64,000 nucleotides of DNA from CAYXVJ01 sp050309435. Lineage in GTDB: Bacteria; Bacillota; Clostridia; Saccharofermentanales; Fastidiosipilaceae. Where the stretch lies: contig JBNRMJ010000003.1 in assembly GCA_050309435.1 (NCBI GenBank), positions 6,943 through 70,942 of the forward strand. Direction: 5' to 3'. Of the stretch, positions 8,071 to 17,644 are shown piece after piece. The notes under the pieces are model-generated. The model was not told where the DNA came from and did no database searches. It was given only the letters and a program-made list of their open reading frames with translations. How positions within the stretch are numbered: the stretch's first letter is position 1; every line of letters starts with the position of its first letter. A program made the translations under genes and the position numbers.

Positions 8071-11000
8071 ATGGCTAAAGAAAAGAAGTTCATGACGATG
8101 GATGGTAATACAGCTGCGGCTTATACATCCTATGCATTCACCGAAGTAGCCGGTATTTACCCGATCACCCCGTCTTCACCGATGGCTGACAGTGTTGATA
8201 TCTGGTCCCAGCAAGGTCGCAAGAATGCATTCAATCAGACCGTTCACGTTGTTGAAATGCAGTCGGAGGGCGGCGCCGCCGGTGTTGTTCACGGTTCGCT
8301 GTCGACCGGTGCACTAACCACTACTTATACCGCATCACAGGGCTTGCTCCTGATGATCCCCAATATGTATAAAATCGCAGGTGAGCTGCTCCCTTGCGTT
8401 TTCCATGTTTCCGCTCGCGCGCTGGCCAGTCACGCCTTGTCGATCTTCGGTGACCACTCGGACGTTATGGCTGCCCGTCAGACCGGTTTTGCCCTGCTTG
8501 CTTCGAACAGCGTTCAGGAAGCCACCGACCTGGCCGCCGTTGCTCATTTGGCCACGATTAAATCCCGCGTACCGTTCCTGCACTTCTTTGACGGTTTCCG
8601 TACCTCTCATGAAGTTCAGAAGGTCGAAGTGCAGTCTTATGAAGATTTAGCCGCTCTGATTGATCAGGAAGCTCTTCAGGAGTTCCGCGATCGCGGTCTG
8701 TCCCCGAACAAGCCTGTCTTGAAGGGTACCGCTCAGAATCCCGATATCTTCTTCCAGGCCCGCGAAGCCTCCAACCCCTACTACCTGGCCGTTCCTTCCA
8801 TCGTTGAAGAATACATGGCTAAAATCAATGAATTAACCGGTCGCGATTACGGTCTGGTTAATTACTATGGTGCCGAAGATGCCGATCGCGTAATCGTCGC
8901 GATGGGTTCAGTCTGCGAAACCGTTCAGGAAGTTGTTGATTATCTGAACGCCAGAGGCGAGAAGGTCGGTATGGTTTCCGTCCGCCTCTATCGTCCTTTC
9001 CCGACCGAAGCTTTACTCGCTGCTATCCCGACCACCGTTAAGAACATTACGGTTCTGGATCGTACGAAGGAGCCGGGTGCCGAGGGTGAACCGCTCTTCC
9101 TCGACGTGGTCGCCGCTTACAGAAGAAGCGAACACAAGCCTGTTATCGTGGGCGGCCGTTACGGTCTGGGTTCGAAGGATACGACTCCGGATCAGATCAA
9201 TGCTGTTTACAAGAATGCCGCTTCCGCCACACCTCGCGACGGCTTCACCATTGGTATCGTTGACGACGTCACCCATCTGTCGCTCCCTGTCGAAGAGACG
9301 ATCGATGTGTCCGACGCCGACACCATCGCCTGCCGTTTCTGGGGTCTGGGTTCCGACGGTACGGTTGGTGCCAACAAGAACTCGATTAAGATCATCGGCG
9401 ACCATACGGATCTTTATGCTCAGGCATATTTCTCCTATGACTCGAAGAAATCGGGCGGTATCACCATTTCCGATCTTCGTTTCGGTAAGAACCCGATTCA
9501 CTCGCCTTACCTGATCAGCACGGCTAAGTTTGTCTCCTGCTCGCAGCAGTCCTATGTCGACAAGTACGACATGGTCTCGGCATTGGTGCCCGGCGGTACG
9601 TTCCTGCTGAACACCTTGTGGTCCGACGAAGAGCTCGCCGCGCATCTGCCCAATTCGATGAAGCGCGAACTGGCTCGCAAGAACATCAAGTTCTATGTTA
9701 TCGATGCCGTAAATATTGCCGCGGGTCTCGGCCTGGGCAATCGCACGAATACCGTATTGCAGGCTGCCTTCTTCAAGCTGGCGAACGTCATTTCGCTGGA
9801 TGACGCCGTGAAGTACATGAAGGACGCGATCGTAAAATCCTACGGTAAGAAGGGTGAAGAAGTAGTCAACATGAACTTCAAGGCTGTTGACGCCGGTCTC
9901 GAGAATATCCGCGAAGTAGCCGTTCCCGCCGAATGGGCCAATCTCATGGACGAAGGAACAGTCATGCGCGATGTGCCTGCCTTTATCGAGAATGTCGTCG
10001 AAGTCATGAATCGCCAGAAGGGCGACAGCCTGCCTGTCAGCACCTTCGTGCAGATGGCAGACGGTCACTTCCCGCAGGGTACCGCTCAGTATGAGAAGCG
10101 CGGTATCGCCAACGAGATCCCTGTCTGGATTCCCGATAACTGCATTCAGTGCAATCAGTGCTCGCTGGTTTGCCCGCATGCCGTCATCCGTCCGTTCCTT
10201 CTGACCGAAGAAGAGGCCGAGGCCGCACCGGCGACAACCGTCAACGGCATGAAGCCCTACGACAATTACAAATACCGCATCCAGGTTTCCGCTCTTGACT
10301 GTACCGGTTGTGCCACTTGTGTCATGACCTGCCCCGCCAAGGAAAAAGCGATCGTCATGAAGCCGATCGAAGAGCATATGGTCGAAGCCGAGAACTGGGA
10401 CTACATGATCAAGCTGCCGCGTAAATCCAACCCGATGAAGAAATCCATCGTCAAGGGCAGCCAGTTCGAAATGCCTCTCTTTGAATTCAGCGGCGCTTGC
10501 GCAGGCTGCGGCGAGACGGCTTATGCCAAGCTCGTCACACAGCTCTTTGGCGATCGCATGCAGATTTCGAACGCGACCGGTTGTTCCTCGATCTGGGGTG
10601 GTTCGGCTCCTTCGACGCCTTATACAACCAACGCCGAGGGCCGCGGTCCCGCATGGGCCAACTCTCTCTTCGAAGATAACGCCGAGCATGGTCTGGGTAT
10701 GCACCTGGGCTATGAGCAGATCCGTAAGCGCACCGAGGAGAACCTCGAGCAGCTGAAGGCTGTGGCATCCGATGATATCAAGCTCGCCGTTGACGAGTGG
10801 TTCCGTCTGAAGGATGACAGTGATTCCACCATCGAAGCGGCCGACACGCTGGTCAACGTTCTGAAGAACCTGAACTCCGACAATCCGGAGGTGAAGCGTT
10901 TAACGGAAATGGTCCTGAAGAACCAGGATTATCTGACCAAGCGTTCCACATGGATCTTCGGTGGCGACGGATGGGCCTACGATATCGGTTACGGCGGACT

Positions 11001-11601
11001 CGACCATGTCCTCTCGACCGGTAACAACGTCAATGTTCTAGTCTTCGATACCGAGGTTTACTCCAATACAGGCGGTCAGGCTTCCAAGTCGACGCCGACG
11101 GGTGCCATCGCGCAGTTCGCTGCCGGCGGTAAGTCGATTCGTAAGAAAGACCTGGGTATGATGGCCATGTCCTATGGATATGTCTACGTCGCTCAGATCG
11201 CCATGGGTGCCAACCAGGGTCAGGCTCTGAAGGCTCTGATCGAGGCTGAAGCTTATGACGGACCGTCTCTGGTTATCGCTTATGCTCCTTGTATCTCGCA
11301 TGGTATCAAGGGCGGCATGAAGCAGACCCAGGAGCGCGAGAAGGAAGCCGTAGCCTGTGGTTACTGGCACACCTACCGTTTCGATCCCCGTCTGGAGGCC
11401 GCAGGCAAGAACCCCTTCCAGCTTGACTCGAAGGAACCGGATCTGAGCAAGTTCAAGGACTTCCTGATGGCCGAGGTTCGCTACAGCTCGCTGACGAAGA
11501 AATACTCGACCGAACAAGTCGATGCCATCTTCGATAAGGCACAGGCTGATGCCGAAAGACGCTTCAAGAGTTACCTGAGAATGAAGAACGCCGAGTTCTA
11601 A
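8071..11601 (+). CDS. nifJ: Pyruvate:ferredoxin (flavodoxin) oxidoreductase
   Basis: This 1176-residue homodimer-type enzyme oxidatively decarboxylates pyruvate to acetyl-CoA and CO2 and reduces ferredoxin, the central step of clostridial fermentation. Domains follow the single-chain order: the N-terminal domain with YPITPSSPMAD, the gamma domain, the double 4Fe-4S domain (CIQCNQCSLVCPHAV and CTGCATCVMTCP), and the TPP-binding domain with CAGCGETAY, GDGWAYDIGYGGLDH and SNTGGQASKS, plus a late Cys in ACGYWH. Length is typical of the family. The ATG at 8071 follows AGAAGGAG with good spacing. It is monocistronic between a regulated leader and a strong terminator. Confidence 0.98.
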   Translation: MAKEKKFMTMDGNTAAAYTSYAFTEVAGIYPITPSSPMADSVDIWSQQGRKNAFNQTVHVVEMQSEGGAAGVVHGSLSTGALTTTYTASQGLLLMIPNMYKIAGELLPCVFHVSARALASHALSIFGDHSDVMAARQTGFALLASNSVQEATDLAAVAHLATIKSRVPFLHFFDGFRTSHEVQKVEVQSYEDLAALIDQEALQEFRDRGLSPNKPVLKGTAQNPDIFFQAREASNPYYLAVPSIVEEYMAKINELTGRDYGLVNYYGAEDADRVIVAMGSVCETVQEVVDYLNARGEKVGMVSVRLYRPFPTEALLAAIPTTVKNITVLDRTKEPGAEGEPLFLDVVAAYRRSEHKPVIVGGRYGLGSKDTTPDQINAVYKNAASATPRDGFTIGIVDDVTHLSLPVEETIDVSDADTIACRFWGLGSDGTVGANKNSIKIIGDHTDLYAQAYFSYDSKKSGGITISDLRFGKNPIHSPYLISTAKFVSCSQQSYVDKYDMVSALVPGGTFLLNTLWSDEELAAHLPNSMKRELARKNIKFYVIDAVNIAAGLGLGNRTNTVLQAAFFKLANVISLDDAVKYMKDAIVKSYGKKGEEVVNMNFKAVDAGLENIREVAVPAEWANLMDEGTVMRDVPAFIENVVEVMNRQKGDSLPVSTFVQMADGHFPQGTAQYEKRGIANEIPVWIPDNCIQCNQCSLVCPHAVIRPFLLTEEEAEAAPATTVNGMKPYDNYKYRIQVSALDCTGCATCVMTCPAKEKAIVMKPIEEHMVEAENWDYMIKLPRKSNPMKKSIVKGSQFEMPLFEFSGACAGCGETAYAKLVTQLFGDRMQISNATGCSSIWGGSAPSTPYTTNAEGRGPAWANSLFEDNAEHGLGMHLGYEQIRKRTEENLEQLKAVASDDIKLAVDEWFRLKDDSDSTIEAADTLVNVLKNLNSDNPEVKRLTEMVLKNQDYLTKRSTWIFGGDGWAYDIGYGGLDHVLSTGNNVNVLVFDTEVYSNTGGQASKSTPTGAIAQFAAGGKSIRKKDLGMMAMSYGYVYVAQIAMGANQGQALKALIEAEAYDGPSLVIAYAPCISHGIKGGMKQTQEREKEAVACGYWHTYRFDPRLEAAGKNPFQLDSKEPDLSKFKDFLMAEVRYSSLTKKYSTEQVDAIFDKAQADAERRFKSYLRMKNAEF

Positions 11602-11624
11602 GATATCTCGACTACGAATACCGA

Positions 11625-11660
11625 CCCCGTCCGATCGTTGTATCGGGCGGGGTTTTCTTT
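11625..11660 (+). terminator. Terminator of PFOR gene
   Basis: CCCCGTCCGAT (11625-11635) pairs with ATCGGGCGGGG (11642-11652) with one G-T pair, followed by a T-rich run. Confidence 0.9.
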
Positions 11661-11926
11661 AATACTCGCATTAACGATTCTGCAGATGCCGGACCTTGAT
11701 ATCGTGAGGTACTTGTCATACCGGATGAAGAGGACCTTGCTTCGGCCATATCCTTTGCTATTAGAATTTGATCAAAGGGCAATCTGATTGTGACCGCAAT
11801 AGAAAAGTGCTTGTCGTTTCAAGAGATTGTTTACAGATACTGCCTGATTTCTTCGGGTATAATAAAAGGTGCAGAATTTTAAAGTGTCTGCATTGGTTGA
11901 TGAAAAAGATATAGGAGTGTTGTTAA
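11661..11926. other. Intergenic region upstream of dnaD
   Basis: No gene is seen. A TATAAT at 11858-11863 is the best -10 candidate for dnaD, but the nearest -35-like TTTACA (11830-11835) is 22 bases away, so the promoter call is weak. AGGAG just before the GTG start is the ribosome-binding site. Confidence 0.4.
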
Positions 11927-12985
11927 GTGCGTATTGAAGATGCCAGGAAGATGCTTTTTTCCGATACCTTGGTGCCGGATGTGTTCATTTCGGAGTACAT
12001 GGCGTCCCTTTCGGGAGCGGCTGTGAAGGTCTATGTTTATGCCCTTCATGTCAGCCGCCATCATGAATCCGTGACCGCTTCCGAACTGGCCAGACGTCTT
12101 GATACGGACTTGGACGCCATCAAAGCCGCGATTTTCGAACTGACTCAGAAAGGTCTGATCGAACACAACGACAAGAAGAATTCCATCGTGATCGTGGATG
12201 TTAAAGAAAAGGAAGTCGATAAGTACTATCGTCCGCGTACCTCCGCACCGCCCGATGAAGTGATCGAAAGAACCAGCCGCCAGCCTGCGCGCGACAAGCT
12301 GATTCGCGATGTCAACAAGAGTTTCTTCCATGGCATGATGGGCTATTCGTGGTACCAGGCCATTGACGAATGGTTTGAGGTTTACCGGTTCGAGCCCGAA
12401 GTGGTTTATGCTCTCTTCAACGAATGCGCCAGCCGGAATAAGTTATCGAATAAAAACTATATTTCGGTTGTTGCCAAGGACTGGTCCAGTAAAGGCGTGG
12501 CCAGTTATCAGGATCTTAATAAATATTATGCTACTCGCGAAAAGTGCGAACAGGTTCGTAATGAAGTGGGGAAGAAGCTGCGTAAGAATATGACCGAGTT
12601 TGATGACCGGATTGTCGAGAAATGGGTACGCGAATTCGGCTATGATATGACAATCATTGACCTGGCTCTACGGAATGCGGTTCGCATCGGCCAGCCGAAC
12701 ATGAACTACTTCGATGCGATTTTAAGCAGTTGGTACGAAGCCGGTGTTAAAACTCTCGCGGATGTCGAACGTTTCGAAGAAGAAAAGAAAGCCAAAAACC
12801 GCGAAGCCCGCAGCGCCAGACAAGAGGCCGGCAATCAGGGACCGGGGCTGGACGGACGGGGACGCTACCGCAATCTGGGCAATTTCGATCAGCGGGAATA
12901 CAGCGAAGAATTTCTTGAATCCTTTAACCTGGATCTATTTTCCGAAGATAAGACGCTAGAAGAAGGAGAGAGCAATGTCTCTTAA
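11927..12985 (+). CDS. dnaD: DnaD-domain replication initiation protein
   Basis: The product is a 352-residue DnaD/DnaB-family primosome protein expected to remodel origin DNA and help DnaI load the replicative helicase. The N-terminal 100 residues look like a winged helix (ARRLDTDLDAIKAAIFELTQKGLI). The region about 230-285 is the DnaD C-terminal domain, ending in the characteristic YFDAILSSWYEAGVKTLADV, close to the YxxxIxxxWxxxGI signature. The tail is charged and low in complexity. The start is GTG with AGGAG upstream. It overlaps the next gene, a DnaI-type loader, by 11 bases, which fixes the function by context. Confidence 0.92.
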   Translation: MRIEDARKMLFSDTLVPDVFISEYMASLSGAAVKVYVYALHVSRHHESVTASELARRLDTDLDAIKAAIFELTQKGLIEHNDKKNSIVIVDVKEKEVDKYYRPRTSAPPDEVIERTSRQPARDKLIRDVNKSFFHGMMGYSWYQAIDEWFEVYRFEPEVVYALFNECASRNKLSNKNYISVVAKDWSSKGVASYQDLNKYYATREKCEQVRNEVGKKLRKNMTEFDDRIVEKWVREFGYDMTIIDLALRNAVRIGQPNMNYFDAILSSWYEAGVKTLADVERFEEEKKAKNREARSARQEAGNQGPGLDGRGRYRNLGNFDQREYSEEFLESFNLDLFSEDKTLEEGESNVS

Positions 12986-14003
12986 ATTACCCGACAGCAG
13001 AGCAGAATTCAGTCATAAAGTTGCCGGACTCTATCAGGAGAGACGGGAAGAAGCTGTCTTGAGAGGCGAGCAGCGGCGGCGTATGGCTCTGGCACAATCA
13101 CCTCGCTTACAGGAGGCTGATCTGGCGCTGAGAGCGGCCGGAGCCAGGCAGCTTGCAGCGAGTATCGCAGGCGGGGATAAACTTGTCCCGGCACAACGAG
13201 AGCTTGCCGAAGCACGTGACAGGCGCAATATGATTTTACGCGAAGAAGGTTATGACGAACGCTTCGATATGCCGGATTACAGTTGCCGTTTCTGCGAAGA
13301 TACCGGCATGGTGGACGGCAGGCGCTGCCGTTGTTATGCCGAGGCCGTTTATCCGATTCTGCTCGAAGAATCGCAGCTGGAAGCATATTCCGATCAGACG
13401 TTTGCAGACTTTCGCGCAGAGCTCTTTTGCGATCGTCCGGATAAAAACGAGAAAGAGGGTATGCCTTCTCCCCGGGAGATGCATGTCCGGCTGAAAGATG
13501 CGATGCTGAAATATTGTGCGGATTTCGAGACCGCTACGGCGAAAAGTTTATTCTTCCACGGTCGCACCGGTACGGGTAAAACGTTTATAGCAACAGCGAT
13601 CGGCCACGAACTTATCCGAAACGGACACAGCGTATTTTTTCTTAGTTTCAGCGAAATGATGCAGCAGCTTCAGCAGTATCGGATTCTAACATCCAGTTTC
13701 AATCCGGATCCTGTTCGCCTCGAGCAGGCAGAACGTTTTTATCAGCAGATCCATAACACGGATCTCTTGATCCTGGATGATTTAGGTTCGGGTATCGGCG
13801 ACGGCGGCGTGCATGCATCAGAGCTGCTGAGTTTGATGAACAGCCGCTTCAGTCAGAAAAAACCGATGCTGATAACGACCAACCTCGATACCGTCAAGAT
13901 TCAGAAGCTTTACGACGAACGTTTGCTGTCAAGACTGCTGGGAAGCTTTGTCCCGGTTTACTTCTACGGGGATGATGTCAGGACCATTAGACGTCGTCGC
14001 TAA
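12975..14003 (+). CDS. dnaI: DnaI/DnaC-like helicase-loading AAA+ ATPase
   Basis: The product is a 342-residue helicase loader acting at origins and in restart. A charged helical N-terminal region (about 1-95) precedes a zinc-binding segment with Cys104, Cys107, Cys118 and Cys120. An AAA+ domain follows, with Walker A GRTGTGKT at 196-203, Walker B LLILDDLG (Asp268-Asp269), sensor-1 ITTN and an arginine-rich C-terminus. The zinc-ribbon plus AAA+ layout is that of DnaI. The ATG at 12975 follows AGAAGGAG and lies inside the end of dnaD, indicating translational coupling. Confidence 0.92.
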   Translation: MSLKLPDSRAEFSHKVAGLYQERREEAVLRGEQRRRMALAQSPRLQEADLALRAAGARQLAASIAGGDKLVPAQRELAEARDRRNMILREEGYDERFDMPDYSCRFCEDTGMVDGRRCRCYAEAVYPILLEESQLEAYSDQTFADFRAELFCDRPDKNEKEGMPSPREMHVRLKDAMLKYCADFETATAKSLFFHGRTGTGKTFIATAIGHELIRNGHSVFFLSFSEMMQQLQQYRILTSSFNPDPVRLEQAERFYQQIHNTDLLILDDLGSGIGDGGVHASELLSLMNSRFSQKKPMLITTNLDTVKIQKLYDERLLSRLLGSFVPVYFYGDDVRTIRRRR

Positions 14004-14046
14004 TTAAGCCAAAGCGCAATTTATCGATATAGTGTCAAGTTAAAGT

Positions 14047-14089
14047 AAAAACCGGGCTCTCTGCCGCGAGGCGAAGGACCCGGTTTTTT
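14047..14089. terminator. Bidirectional terminator between dnaI and manA
   Basis: AAAACCGGG (14047-14055) pairs with CCCGGTTTT (14079-14087). T-runs follow on both strands, so it can end both convergent genes. Confidence 0.85.
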
Positions 14090-14109
14090 GCTGTTATCCT
14101 TCGTATAAA

Positions 14110-15207
14110 TTAAATGGCCTCGGTGATACCGGCGGCATAAGGGCGAAGTCCGACAAGGCTATCTAGCTGTCCGGCTGCGGCTGCTTGTTTTAAGTCGGGC
14201 CAGATGCGACGAAGATCAGGCAGGTAACTGCAGATCAGTTTCGCTTCGCGTCCGACAAGTGTCCATTCGCCAAGCGCGGCAGGAATGAAGACGGTTTCCC
14301 CGCGGTCAAGCGTGGTCTCTTTTCCATTACCGTAGCGAATCAGGGCACTTCCTTCGAGAGCGGTGAGAATGCGGAACGCCTGACCGTTGGCATCGAAGGA
14401 AGCTTCGCCGTCGAGTTTGTACTCTTCAACCGTAAAGTAGCGGTTAACGACAAGGATTCGTCTCTCTATTGCTTCGCCCGGCTGCGCGGGGATTGTAAGA
14501 CCCCGGAAACGAACCTGCCCGCCGGCGTTCGTGAAGTCGATGACGTCAAGGGCCTTTTCAACATGAAGATCACGAAGCTTTCCGTCGGCGCCTCGTCTGT
14601 TGTAATCGTAGAGGCGGTAGGTCGTATCAGAATTCTGCTGAACCTCGTAAATCATCAGGCCTTCGGTGATCGCATGAACAAGGCCGGCCGGGATGTTGAT
14701 GACATCTCCCGGCGCGACGGGAATATGCTGAAGTAATTCTTCGCAGTTGCCGTCGCGGATGGATTGAGCCAGTTTTTCCTTATCGGTACCTCGAACCACG
14801 CCGGCGATTAGTTCCGCACCTTCCGGTGCGCTGACGACATACCACATTTCGTTCTTACCGTATTCGCCGTTCTCGTGTTCCTGAGCATAGGCATCGGCCG
14901 GATGAACCTGAACGGAAAGCGCCTGTTTGGCATCGATCAGCTTGATCAGGAGCGGAAACTTGTCTCGATCCTTACCCTGTACGGATTTACCCAGCAGTTC
15001 GTCGGGATATTCGCGGAACAAGTCGGCCAGTTCTCTGCCGGCAAACTCGCCTTCCGAGACAACGGAAGGTCCGTTGGGATGGCAGGAGAGTTCCCAGCTC
15101 TCGGCTACATTACCGCTTTCCGGTAAAACCTTCCCGAATTCGGCGAGGCGGCGGCCGCCCCACAGATAATCTTTATAAACAGCTTTGAATTTAAGTGGAT
15201 ATAGCAT
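14110..15207 (-). CDS. manA: Mannose-6-phosphate isomerase, class I
   Basis: This is a 365-residue cupin enzyme that interconverts mannose 6-phosphate and fructose 6-phosphate with one zinc. Visible motifs are KDYLWGG at the N-terminus, PLLIKLIDAKQALSVQVHP with the Gln and His metal ligands, the Glu ligand in YGKNEMWY, and IPAGLVHAI with the late His. Length is right for the Firmicutes class I type. The start at 15207 follows a GGGAGG site. It stands alone, but it would channel mannose released by the GH92 and GH130 enzymes elsewhere in the window into glycolysis. Confidence 0.95.
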   Translation of the reverse strand: MLYPLKFKAVYKDYLWGGRRLAEFGKVLPESGNVAESWELSCHPNGPSVVSEGEFAGRELADLFREYPDELLGKSVQGKDRDKFPLLIKLIDAKQALSVQVHPADAYAQEHENGEYGKNEMWYVVSAPEGAELIAGVVRGTDKEKLAQSIRDGNCEELLQHIPVAPGDVINIPAGLVHAITEGLMIYEVQQNSDTTYRLYDYNRRGADGKLRDLHVEKALDVIDFTNAGGQVRFRGLTIPAQPGEAIERRILVVNRYFTVEEYKLDGEASFDANGQAFRILTALEGSALIRYGNGKETTLDRGETVFIPAALGEWTLVGREAKLICSYLPDLRRIWPDLKQAAAAGQLDSLVGLRPYAAGITEAI

Positions 15208-15448
15208 AATTCCTCCCGGGTGATGAGTACATCTTTATTTCTTACTATTAACGTAAACATATTTTAACACATGGAAGCCCTGTAACCGGCATCGCTGACA
15301 TCTGTTAAAAGCACAGAATAAGAGATATTGGCTTAAATCTTTTCTTTAGCTTTCATTCGCAAAGGCAAGCCCGCTTGCCTGCTTATAAGCTGACGTGCAA
15401 TAATACAAGGAAGAGCATCGAGAAGAAGGTACAGTTGAAGGGAATCGG

Positions 15449-15886
15449 ATGAAGATCAGACATGGCATAGATATCATCAGAATCAGCCGGATCGAGCGGG
15501 CCGTGAAACGCCTGGGTCAGGCTTTTCTGGATCGTATATGGACCGAAGGCGAGCAATCATACTGTTTGAAGCGGCAGGGAGGGAGCATCTACCAGTCGCT
15601 GGCCGCACGTTTCGCGGCGAAAGAAGCCGTGGCGAAAGCGCTTGGCATCGGTTTGCTGAGAAACGGTATCGCGCTAACTTCAATCGAGGTTTGTCCGGAT
15701 GACCTGGGCAGCCCGACCGTTATCCTGAGAGACGGAGCTCTGGCCCGTTACCGGGAGATCGGAGGCATTGATATCGCGATCAGTTTGACTCATGACGGCG
15801 ACCTGGCCCAGGCCGGTTGTGTTATCCTGGCAAGCTTGCCTGTCAGAGCGAATCAAACCGGGGAGGCCGGAAACAGTGAGGAATAA
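15449..15886 (+). CDS. acpS: Holo-[acyl-carrier-protein] synthase
   Basis: This is a 145-residue phosphopantetheinyl transferase that moves 4'-phosphopantetheine from CoA to the serine of acyl carrier protein. The family signatures are HGIDIIRISRIE, with the Mg-binding Asp, and RFAAKEAVAKALG, with the Mg-binding Glu; ISLTHDGDLAQA is the usual late motif. The C-terminal 15 residues are an extension beyond the normal end. The last 11 bases overlap the GTG of the next gene, so the two are translationally coupled. Confidence 0.93.
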   Translation: MKIRHGIDIIRISRIERAVKRLGQAFLDRIWTEGEQSYCLKRQGGSIYQSLAARFAAKEAVAKALGIGLLRNGIALTSIEVCPDDLGSPTVILRDGALARYREIGGIDIAISLTHDGDLAQAGCVILASLPVRANQTGEAGNSEE

Positions 15887-17126
15887 CGGATATAAGGGAT
15901 CCGGCAGCGAGAGGCGAAATCCGATCGAAAAAGTAAGCCGTCAGGACAGGAAGCGCTATCTGGATGCAGCGAAAAAAAGACAAAAGCAACGTCAGATCCG
16001 CTCGCTGAGCCGTCAGTTTCAAAAGCGCGACCGTAAATTCAAGGAATCTGCGCCGGACAGCCGTGCTCATGTGCTCACCGACAGCTGGCTGGAAAACACG
16101 ACTTTGGACGAGGCCAGAGCCAAGCCGGTACGCGAAATTCCCGCCTGGCTCTTTCCGCTCCTTATTTTATTCACGCTGGTTTTATCCCTTTTTGTGATTT
16201 TACCTTTACTGATCGGACGCATCGCAAGTGACGAGCCGGTCACGGGTAGCGATGATCCTGCCCCCGTGGCATCGGTCTACGGTGACGAAATCATGGTGGC
16301 ACGGAAAGCCGTGGTAGACGTGTTTAGCTCTCCGGATATTCGCTCGGATCGCATCACGCAGCTCCTTTATAACGAAGCCGTGACCCGCTTAAGTCCGAAG
16401 AACAGCGCGGCCGATTTTATCCGCGTACGCCTGAAGGACGGGACGGAAGCCTATTGCAGGCGTGTCGATCTGGAGGAAGACAGCAGTTCCATCGAACCGG
16501 ACGACAGCATAGCCAAGCTGGTCGTGACAGGCCTGACCAAGCGTGTGATGTCACATGCCAGAAACGGTAATCTGCTGATCGAAGTAAAAATGAACACAGA
16601 ATTGTTTGTCACGTATCGCAGCGATCCTCTGTATCGGGTGAAACTTCCCGGGGGAAAAGAGGGCTGGCTGGATTCGACAGGCGTCCTTGAACTTCGTCCA
16701 AACGGCAGTGTCGAGCTTGCCGGCGCGACTTATTTCAGCGATTCGATCATGGCCTTTAACCATGTAACCTATCTGCCCCACGGCATATCAAACGATGGTG
16801 CTTCGATGGAAAACATTATCCGCATGGCAGCGGCAGTTAACGGCGTGAATCTTGACCGGGGCATCGAGGCCGTTGTGAAAGCCACGAGGCCCGTCGAAGG
16901 GACGATCGCCGAGAACGGTAATTTGAATATGAACGCTTTTACACGAGGTGATATTCTGTTCTTTTCGGAAGAAGAAGGCAAGCCGGTCAGCCGCTTTGCG
17001 ATATGGGTAGATTACGGGATTGTCCTGGCCGAACGACCGCGCGAATTTGTGATTCGCGAAACAGATGTCAACACGATACTAAAAGAACTTGTATTTGTCG
17101 GAGCCGGCCGCTTATTTGAAAACTGA
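15876..17126 (+). CDS. Membrane-anchored SH3-like protein with a degenerate NlpC/P60-like domain
   Basis: This 416-residue protein of unknown function starts at GTG 15876, preceded by GGGGAGG and lying inside the end of acpS. Residues 1-85 are very basic and probably cytoplasmic. Residues about 90-115 are a single membrane helix (WLFPLLILF), giving a type II protein with an outside domain. Residues about 137-200 and 240-275 look like bacterial SH3 modules. Residues about 293-400 follow the NlpC/P60 pattern (NHVTYLPHGIS, then GVNLDR, then RGDILFF, then FAIWVD). The catalytic DCSG is DGAS and the catalytic His of HVGIY is replaced in RFAIW. It therefore probably binds peptidoglycan without cutting it. 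The domain call is from pattern only. Confidence 0.7.
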   Translation: MRNNGYKGSGSERRNPIEKVSRQDRKRYLDAAKKRQKQRQIRSLSRQFQKRDRKFKESAPDSRAHVLTDSWLENTTLDEARAKPVREIPAWLFPLLILFTLVLSLFVILPLLIGRIASDEPVTGSDDPAPVASVYGDEIMVARKAVVDVFSSPDIRSDRITQLLYNEAVTRLSPKNSAADFIRVRLKDGTEAYCRRVDLEEDSSSIEPDDSIAKLVVTGLTKRVMSHARNGNLLIEVKMNTELFVTYRSDPLYRVKLPGGKEGWLDSTGVLELRPNGSVELAGATYFSDSIMAFNHVTYLPHGISNDGASMENIIRMAAAVNGVNLDRGIEAVVKATRPVEGTIAENGNLNMNAFTRGDILFFSEEEGKPVSRFAIWVDYGIVLAERPREFVIRETDVNTILKELVFVGAGRLFEN

Positions 17127-17193
17127 AGCCGGCTTTCGCCTTTCGTTTCCGGCATTTACCTGATTGCCGTAAAAATTCCTAAAAATAGAAAAG

Positions 17194-17218
17194 GCTCTGA
17201 AAACTTTATTTTCAGAGC
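17194..17218 (-). terminator. Terminator of rpmB
   Basis: GCTCTGAAAA (17194-17203) and TTTTCAGAGC (17209-17218) form a perfect 10-bp stem. The T-rich side is on the minus strand (CCTTTTCTATTTTT), matching the leftward rpmB gene that ends about 55 bases away. Confidence 0.8.
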
Positions 17219-17273
17219 TTATATCTAATTCTATTAGGTTTTACCGTCATAGATTGACAATGACAGTCGCGAC

Positions 17274-17471
17274 TTAGGCGCGAACAACCTTACCCGAACG
17301 GAGGCACCTGCTACATACGTGCATGGTTTTGGGTGTACCCTCTACCATGACATGAACCCGACGAATGTTGGGTTTCTGCTTTGAGAGCGCACGGCGGGAC
17401 ACCTGTGAACGCGTAATGCTGATCTTGCGACCGAAATTTACTGACTTGTCACAAACGTTACATCTAGCCAT
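17274..17471 (-). CDS. rpmB: 50S ribosomal protein L28 (zinc-ribbon form)
   Basis: This 65-residue bL28 of the large ribosomal subunit reads MARCNVCDKSVNFG at the start. It carries CNVC near the N-terminus and CSRCL near the C-terminus, the four-cysteine zinc form (C+). I choose the ATG at 17471 because AGGAGG lies at the right distance before it; an ATG 10 codons upstream is not supported. Confidence 0.95.
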   Translation of the reverse strand: MARCNVCDKSVNFGRKISITRSQVSRRALSKQKPNIRRVHVMVEGTPKTMHVCSRCLRSGKVVRA

Positions 17472-17644
17472 CGAAAACACCTCCTTATCTTCAATAATCA
17501 AACGCGAAGCTCAGTTTATCATACAAGGGTCATATTTGGCAAGTGTTAAGTGCGAAATAATCTCGAAAAGTATGAAAAAGAAACAGCCTTGATCGGCTCT
17601 GATTTTCGCTGAAATCACTTTAAAACAGTAAATAGCGCGAAAAA

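Noticed and set aside
7872..8093. Minus-strand frame upstream of PFOR
   Set aside because: It overlaps the promoter palindrome and the PFOR start and has no protein-like features.
9013..10704. 563-codon open frame opposite PFOR
   Set aside because: The plus strand encodes an intact PFOR; the minus-strand text is low in protein character and lacks known motifs.
15792..15875. Longer start for the SH3/NlpC-like protein inside acpS
   Set aside because: The upstream residues are acpS read out of frame; GTG 15876 has a good ribosome-binding site.
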